Part shown: positions 14,698 to 19,378 of the stretch, piece after piece
Position numbering within the stretch: position 1 is the first letter of the stretch
Layout of the letters: each line of letters opens with the position of its first letter
NCBI GenBank assembly: GCA_016928125.1
Contig: JAFGLK010000028.1
Coordinates: forward strand, 1 to 19,378
Direction: 5' to 3'
Origin: Anaerolineae bacterium
Lineage (GTDB): Bacteria > Chloroflexota > Anaerolineae > UBA1429
DNA: 19,378 nt
Position numbers and translations under genes: made by a program
The notes under the pieces: generated by a model
Seen by the model: only the letters and a program-made list of their open reading frames with translations
What the model was told of the DNA's origin: nothing
The model's database searches: none

Positions 14698-16773
14698 GTG
14701 GCACGTTACTGGGAGTCCTTACATCATGCGCTGGGGCGTTGGTCCGCCGCCCTGGCGCGGGCCGTCCAGCGACAGGGGACCGCACTGCTGATGATCTGCC
14801 TCGCGGCAGGCGCTGCGGCGCAATCTCTGTTGGACGAGGGTGAGCGCCTCACGCTGGCGGGCCTGCTCTATGCTGGGGCTGCTCTGCTCTTTGTGCTGAT
14901 CTATAGAAAGCGGCGAGAGCCAAGGTCAGAGACCTCGGTCGGAGCCGGATCGAGCGTGGACTGGTACCTGGTGGGGCTGGCCTGTCTCCTGGGCTTGCTC
15001 TCCTTTCCGCGTTTCACAGGTAATCTGTTCACGCCTGGCGGGGTGGCCCTCTGGGCTGGTGCGTTGGTGCTGATGGCTCTGGCCACCTGGCGAGGGCCTA
15101 GGCAGACAGCGCAGACATCAGAAGAACCTTCCAGCCGGCCGTCACCAGGGGATGGGCTCATTCTGCGCTGGAATCAGCTGCTGCTCATCGGCCTCATGTT
15201 GCTGGGCGCATTCTATCGACTCCACCGGATCGATCGCATCCCGGCCGAGATGGGCTGCGATCTGCCGCACATCTACAACAACATCCGACTGCTCCTGCGC
15301 GGCGAATTCCTGATCTTCTTTCCGTCCTATCCGGGCAGAGAGGGGCTTTTCTTCTATCTGGCGGCGCCCTTTTGCTCCTTGTTCGGCCTGAGTCACACCA
15401 CCATCAAGATGGCCTCGGCGCTGGTGGGTGTGGCGACCATTCCGGCCATCTATCTCCTAGGCAAGGAGCTCTTTGACACCGAGACCGGTCTCTTTGCGGC
15501 TTTTTTCCTGAGCATCAGCCATTGGCACATCATCATCGCGCGGGCGGGCTTTCGATCGTGCACCATGCCCCTGATCCTGGTGCTGATGTGGTACTTTTTC
15601 GTCCGCGCCCTTCGCAGCGGGCGCGCCTGGCTCTATGTGGTGGCCGGCTTCTTTTGGGGGCTGGGTTTCTACACCTACAATGCCTTTATGATCTCCTTTG
15701 TGACCGTGGCCGGGATGGTGGTGGCGCTGGCCCTGGCCGGCCACGGCAGTGCGGTGCGGCGCGATCTGGGCAAATTGCTGTTGATGGTTCTCGCAGCAGC
15801 CGTGGTCTTGATTCCAGTGGGGCGCTACGCCCTGGAGCAACCGGAGAGCTATCTCTATCGCGTGGGCACCCGACTCACGAGCATGGAGGCGCCCATTTCG
15901 GGCTCGGTTGCGCAGATAATGCTTGACACCATGACCAGGGCCCTGCTTATGTTTAACTATCGCGGAGATCTCGTGGCCATCAACAACGTGCCCTTCTACC
16001 GCGAGTTCGGCTTCCTATCCGGCGTGATGCTCGTGCTAGGGCTCGCTTATGTGCTCTGGCACTGGCGTCATGGCTACAACGCCACGATTCCTGTGGTTCT
16101 GCTAACGATGCTGCTGCCGTCGGCCCTCTCCCTGGCCTTCCCCCATGAGGTGCCCAATGCGGGGCGCGCCTTTGGCGCCCTGGCGCCAGCCATCACCCTC
16201 GCCGCGGTGGCGGCGACGCTGGTGCGCCGCCGGTTTGCGGAGGCCCTCGCTGGCCATGGTATGAGGCGGCTCCACTTTGCCCTCACCCTTGACGAGGGCC
16301 GCACTCTCGCCTGGCACTTTTCCTCGCACTCTGCACTGAAGGCTCTGGGCACGACGGCTCTGGTGGTCGTCCTCGCGCTGGAGGCGCAGGCGGTGTATCC
16401 GCTCTATTTCCGCGACTATGTTGCCAACCTGCCCGAGCGCAACTACTCTATCTCTCTGGAGATGGCTCAGGTCATCGATGATTTCGCCGATGACGGCGAG
16501 AGCTATATCAAAACACAGCCCTATTGGCACGACGGCAATGCCGTGCGCGCTCAGCTCAGGCGTGAGGATCAGAACTGGCACAACGAGATTGATCGGCTCG
16601 ATGCGGGGCAGCCGCCTCTTTCGGGTCCGCCCGGCAAGTTTGCCGTGCTCATCCACCCTGAAGACAAGGACGCGATCCGGACTCTGCAGAATGCTTTCCC
16701 CACCGGCATCTTGCTCACGCGTCGCAATCTTGAAGACAAGGTCTCATTGGTCATCTTTTACGGAGAGCGATAG
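14698..16773 (+). CDS. GT39-like membrane protein, atypical catalytic loop
   Basis: Protein of 691 residues from a GTG 3 nt after the previous stop; GGAG lies 9 nt upstream, inside the preceding gene. As in its neighbour, an N-terminal block of about 155 residues with four hydrophobic segments is followed by the GT-C core (IPAEMGCDLPHIYNNIRLLL, SYPGREGLFFYLAAPFCSLFG, GLGFYTYNAFMISFVTVAG). Where GT39 enzymes have two acidic residues (D-D or D-E) this protein has D188-L189, with E184 nearby. It may therefore use a different second acid or be inactive or accessory. The outside C-terminal domain (about 560-691) contains YIKTQPYWHDGNAVRAQL and FAVLIHPEDKDAIRTLQ. No exact function can be given. The next gene starts 5 nt after its stop. 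Confidence 0.75.
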   Translation: MARYWESLHHALGRWSAALARAVQRQGTALLMICLAAGAAAQSLLDEGERLTLAGLLYAGAALLFVLIYRKRREPRSETSVGAGSSVDWYLVGLACLLGLLSFPRFTGNLFTPGGVALWAGALVLMALATWRGPRQTAQTSEEPSSRPSPGDGLILRWNQLLLIGLMLLGAFYRLHRIDRIPAEMGCDLPHIYNNIRLLLRGEFLIFFPSYPGREGLFFYLAAPFCSLFGLSHTTIKMASALVGVATIPAIYLLGKELFDTETGLFAAFFLSISHWHIIIARAGFRSCTMPLILVLMWYFFVRALRSGRAWLYVVAGFFWGLGFYTYNAFMISFVTVAGMVVALALAGHGSAVRRDLGKLLLMVLAAAVVLIPVGRYALEQPESYLYRVGTRLTSMEAPISGSVAQIMLDTMTRALLMFNYRGDLVAINNVPFYREFGFLSGVMLVLGLAYVLWHWRHGYNATIPVVLLTMLLPSALSLAFPHEVPNAGRAFGALAPAITLAAVAATLVRRRFAEALAGHGMRRLHFALTLDEGRTLAWHFSSHSALKALGTTALVVVLALEAQAVYPLYFRDYVANLPERNYSISLEMAQVIDDFADDGESYIKTQPYWHDGNAVRAQLRREDQNWHNEIDRLDAGQPPLSGPPGKFAVLIHPEDKDAIRTLQNAFPTGILLTRRNLEDKVSLVIFYGER

Positions 16774-16778
16774 CCCAT

Positions 16779-19378
16779 ATGACGGAAAGACCCTCTGGTA
16801 GCGACCCCCATGATGCCCACGCGCCCGCCATGGCGCCGTCGCGCGCTCAAGACGAAGTGAAGGCCCTCGGGACCCAGCCTTGGTCGTGGAACATGGTCGT
16901 TGGCGGCCTACGCAAGGGCTGGCGCCTGCTAGGGCAGACCACCAGCAACGCTCAGGTCATGCGGGGCTTGCTGGTCGCGATCCTGCTCTTGGCCGCCGCG
17001 TTTCGATTCACAGGCCTCGATTGGGACGAGCATCAACACCTGCACCCTGATGAGCGTTTTCTCACCATGGTGGAGAACAGCCTGGATTGGCCAGAGTCAT
17101 TCAAGCAGTATCTCGACTCTACGGTAAACCCGCTCAACCCGTACAATCGCGGTCATGGGACCTATGTATACGGCCTCTTGCCCATCGCGCTGACCAAGTT
17201 CGTGGGCCAGGTGCTGGGCAAGACGGGCTACGATGGCATCTATCTGGTGGGGCGCGCGCTCTCGGGCGTCATGGATATGCTCTGCGTATTGCTGGTCTTT
17301 CTCACCGGACGCCGCCTGTACGATGCGCGCGTGGGCCTGCTGGGGGCCCTGCTGCTCTCCGTGACGGTATTGAACATCCAGCAATCGCACTACTTTACCG
17401 TCGATACGGCCACTACGCTCTATGTCACGTTGACACTCTATCTGGCCGTGCGGGTGGCCCAAGGGGACGGTTGGGGCAGCGTGCTGGGCATGGCGGTCGC
17501 CTTTGGGCTCGCGGTGGCCTCCAAGATCAGCGTCCTGAGTTTCCTGCTCATCGTCGGACTGGCGTATCTGCTGCGCTATCTGGTCGTCGGGCAGCAGACG
17601 CTTCTCATGAGTGAGGGCCCACTGGTCGATGTGGCCGGACGGCTAGGACGCATGCGTTTGTCATTGCGCATCGAGGAGGAAGGCGCGTGTGGGCCGGTTC
17701 CTGAGGGCGAGCGGTTGTTCGTGCACGCCATGCGCACAGGCCTGTCGCTGATCCTCGTGCTGGTCGTCGGTCTGCTGGTCTTTCGAGTCGCCCAGCCTCA
17801 AGCCTTCACGGGGCCAGGGCTTCTGGATTTCAAGCTGAATCCCCAGTGGAAAGACAACATGAGCTACATCCAGAAACTGGTGAGCGGGGAGCTCGACTAT
17901 CCTCCCAGCCACCAGTGGGCGGCGCGCGAGCCTGTCTGGTATATGCTCAAGAACCAACTGCTCTGGGGCATGGGGCTGCCTCTAGGGCTCACGGTGTGGG
18001 CCAGCTGGGCGCTGATGGGTTTCGAGCTCTACCGCAAGCACAAATGGGCGCATCTCTTGCCCTGGGTGTGGATGACCTTTACCTTTTTCTATCAGAGCAT
18101 CCAATTCGTCAAGACCATCCGCTACCTCTTGCCCATCTACCCCACCATGGCACTGATGGCCGGTTATGGTCTGGTCTGGTTGTGGGATCGGGCCAAGGTC
18201 GCGGGGGCGCAGCGTACGCAGCGAGCCGGGCGCATCCTCAGAGGGGCGGCGCTGGCGTTCATCATCTTGGTTGTGGTGAGCACCACACTTTGGGCAGTAG
18301 CCTTTACCTCGATCTACACGCGCCCCGTGACGCGCCTGACCGCCTCGCGCTGGATCTATGCCAACCTTCCGCAAGGGTCCACCATCGCCTGGGAGGTCTG
18401 GGACGATCCTCTACCACTCAACGTAGATGGTCACAACGCAGGTATTGAGTATCGTCAGCTCAAGATGGATCTGTATTGGGAGGATCTCCCGGAAAAGCGC
18501 CAACAGCTCTACGATGTCCTGCGTGAGGCGCAATACATCTCTCTATCAAGCAATCGTCTGTATGGCTCGATCCCGCGCCTGCCGACGCGTTATCCCATGA
18601 CGACGCGCTACTATGAGGCGCTCTTCTCGGGGGAACTGGGCTTTGAGCCACTCGTGACCTTTACATCGCGCCCAACGCTGTTTGGCATCGAGATCGTAGA
18701 CGACAACGCCGACGAGTCGTTCACGGTGTACGATCACCCCAAGGTGATCATCTTCAGGAAGCGCGCTGATTTTGACATGGAGCAAGTGCGAGCGCTGTTC
18801 GAGGGCTATGAGCTTGAGCGAATCGTCCGCATCATGCCCAGGCAGGTGACTAGCGCTCCCAACAACCTGATGCTTAGCGATTGGATGTGGCAACTCCAGA
18901 GACTCGGTGGCACCTGGTCGCGCATCTTCCAGCGCGAGAGCCTGGCCAATCGCCTGCCGACGCTCGTCTGGCTGCTGGCAATCTATGGCCTGGGCTTGAT
19001 CGCCTCGCCCATCGCGTTCGTGGCTTTCCGCCGGCTGCGCGATCGGGGCTACATTCTTGGGAAAACGTTGGGTATGCTGCTGCTCGGCTATCTCAGTTGG
19101 TTGCTGGCCAGCCTGCGGCTGCTGCCCTTCACACGGGCCACCATTCTTGGCGCTCTTGGTGGGCTGCTCTTGGCTTCAGCGGGCCTGGCTTGGGCCCAGC
19201 GCAAGGCGCTCATCGCTTTCATCCGCGCGCGCTGGCGCCTGATCCTGGCCAACGAAGTCGCCTTTCTAGGCTTTTTGACCCTGTTTCTCCTCATTCGGTG
19301 GGCCAACCCCGATCTATGGCACCCGGCCATGGGCGGCGAAAAGCCCATGGACCTGGCCTATCTGAACGCGATCATCAA
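16779..19378 (+). CDS. GT39 glycosyltransferase fused to DUF2298 (Chlor_Arch_YYY), truncated by window end
   Basis: The frame is open from the ATG at 16779 through the last base (866 codons plus 2 nt), so the C-terminus is missing. Residues 1-60 are a polar N-terminal tail. The GT39 module starts at TM1 (about 67-80), with HPDER at 89-93 as the acidic first loop. HYFTVDTATTLYVTLTLYLA and FVKTIRYLLPIYPTMALMAGYG follow, and then an outside domain with WDDPLPL (541-547), SSNRLY (590-595) and YDHP (651-654), as in the gene at 7566. From about 725 a second membrane module begins (LIASPIAFVAFRRLRDRGY, GYLSWLLASLRLLPFTRATI) and reaches PDLWHPAMGGEKPMDLAYLN (GGEKPMD at 852-858), the hallmark of DUF2298. 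One protein thus holds two polytopic modules, presumably acting together at the outer face on a lipid-linked sugar. It is the last visible operon gene. Confidence 0.85.
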   Translation, partial: MTERPSGSDPHDAHAPAMAPSRAQDEVKALGTQPWSWNMVVGGLRKGWRLLGQTTSNAQVMRGLLVAILLLAAAFRFTGLDWDEHQHLHPDERFLTMVENSLDWPESFKQYLDSTVNPLNPYNRGHGTYVYGLLPIALTKFVGQVLGKTGYDGIYLVGRALSGVMDMLCVLLVFLTGRRLYDARVGLLGALLLSVTVLNIQQSHYFTVDTATTLYVTLTLYLAVRVAQGDGWGSVLGMAVAFGLAVASKISVLSFLLIVGLAYLLRYLVVGQQTLLMSEGPLVDVAGRLGRMRLSLRIEEEGACGPVPEGERLFVHAMRTGLSLILVLVVGLLVFRVAQPQAFTGPGLLDFKLNPQWKDNMSYIQKLVSGELDYPPSHQWAAREPVWYMLKNQLLWGMGLPLGLTVWASWALMGFELYRKHKWAHLLPWVWMTFTFFYQSIQFVKTIRYLLPIYPTMALMAGYGLVWLWDRAKVAGAQRTQRAGRILRGAALAFIILVVVSTTLWAVAFTSIYTRPVTRLTASRWIYANLPQGSTIAWEVWDDPLPLNVDGHNAGIEYRQLKMDLYWEDLPEKRQQLYDVLREAQYISLSSNRLYGSIPRLPTRYPMTTRYYEALFSGELGFEPLVTFTSRPTLFGIEIVDDNADESFTVYDHPKVIIFRKRADFDMEQVRALFEGYELERIVRIMPRQVTSAPNNLMLSDWMWQLQRLGGTWSRIFQRESLANRLPTLVWLLAIYGLGLIASPIAFVAFRRLRDRGYILGKTLGMLLLGYLSWLLASLRLLPFTRATILGALGGLLLASAGLAWAQRKALIAFIRARWRLILANEVAFLGFLTLFLLIRWANPDLWHPAMGGEKPMDLAYLNAII

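Noticed and set aside
17087..18448. Plus-strand open frames at 17087-17614 and 17846-18448
   Set aside because: They lie in a different frame inside the GT39-DUF2298 gene, which is continuous from 16779; their translations are low-complexity and Arg/Gly/Ala-rich, with no recognisable domain.

Overview
The window is high-GC, densely coded DNA, most plausibly from a Chloroflexota bacterium (Anaerolineae-like). The best pointers are several large GT39-type (PMT/ArnT-like) membrane glycosyltransferases in tandem, one of them fused to a DUF2298 (Chlor_Arch_YYY) module typical of Chloroflexi and methanogenic archaea, plus an endonuclease-type MutL and a PspC/LiaF-like pair. This placement is inferred from gene content; there is no rRNA in the window.

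Left part (1-3385): the 3' end of a sulfatase gene, then a PHP-domain phosphoesterase. These two face a minus-strand gene (1499-3148) that is the highlight of the window. It is interrupted by a single in-frame TGA at 2849-2851, and the reading frame and family similarity continue straight through it. The TGA sits in a GH-U-STC context that matches the redox motif of the UGSC family of (seleno)proteins. A bacterial-SECIS-like hairpin follows with GGU in its apical loop 21-23 nt from the U of the UGA. I therefore call it one 549-residue selenoprotein with Sec at residue 100. It has its own good sigma70-type promoter, divergent from that of mutL.

Middle part (3386-7470): mutL; a translationally coupled PspC-domain / LiaF-like membrane pair ending in a good intrinsic terminator; then, behind a near-consensus promoter, a CsoR/RcnR-family metal- or sulfur-sensing repressor followed by a thioredoxin.

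Right part (7566 to the end): a surface-glycan or glycolipid cluster. A stand-alone GT39 enzyme is followed, behind an extended -10 promoter, by a tightly packed run of six plus-strand genes: a flippase-like (YbhN/AglD-type) membrane protein, a GT4 glycosyltransferase, a SAM methyltransferase, two GT39-like proteins with extra N-terminal membrane segments, and a very large GT39-DUF2298 fusion that runs off the window. The logic is that of polyprenyl-phosphate-sugar-dependent glycosylation outside the membrane, with a cytoplasmic GT4 and a methyltransferase building or decorating the glycan. The first GT39 and the last fusion share a distinctive C-terminal extracytoplasmic module (WDDPLPL ... 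SSNRLY ... YDHP), so they are close paralogues bracketing the cluster. No intergenic gap exceeds about 240 bases, and I saw no tRNA, rRNA, CRISPR or insertion sequence.
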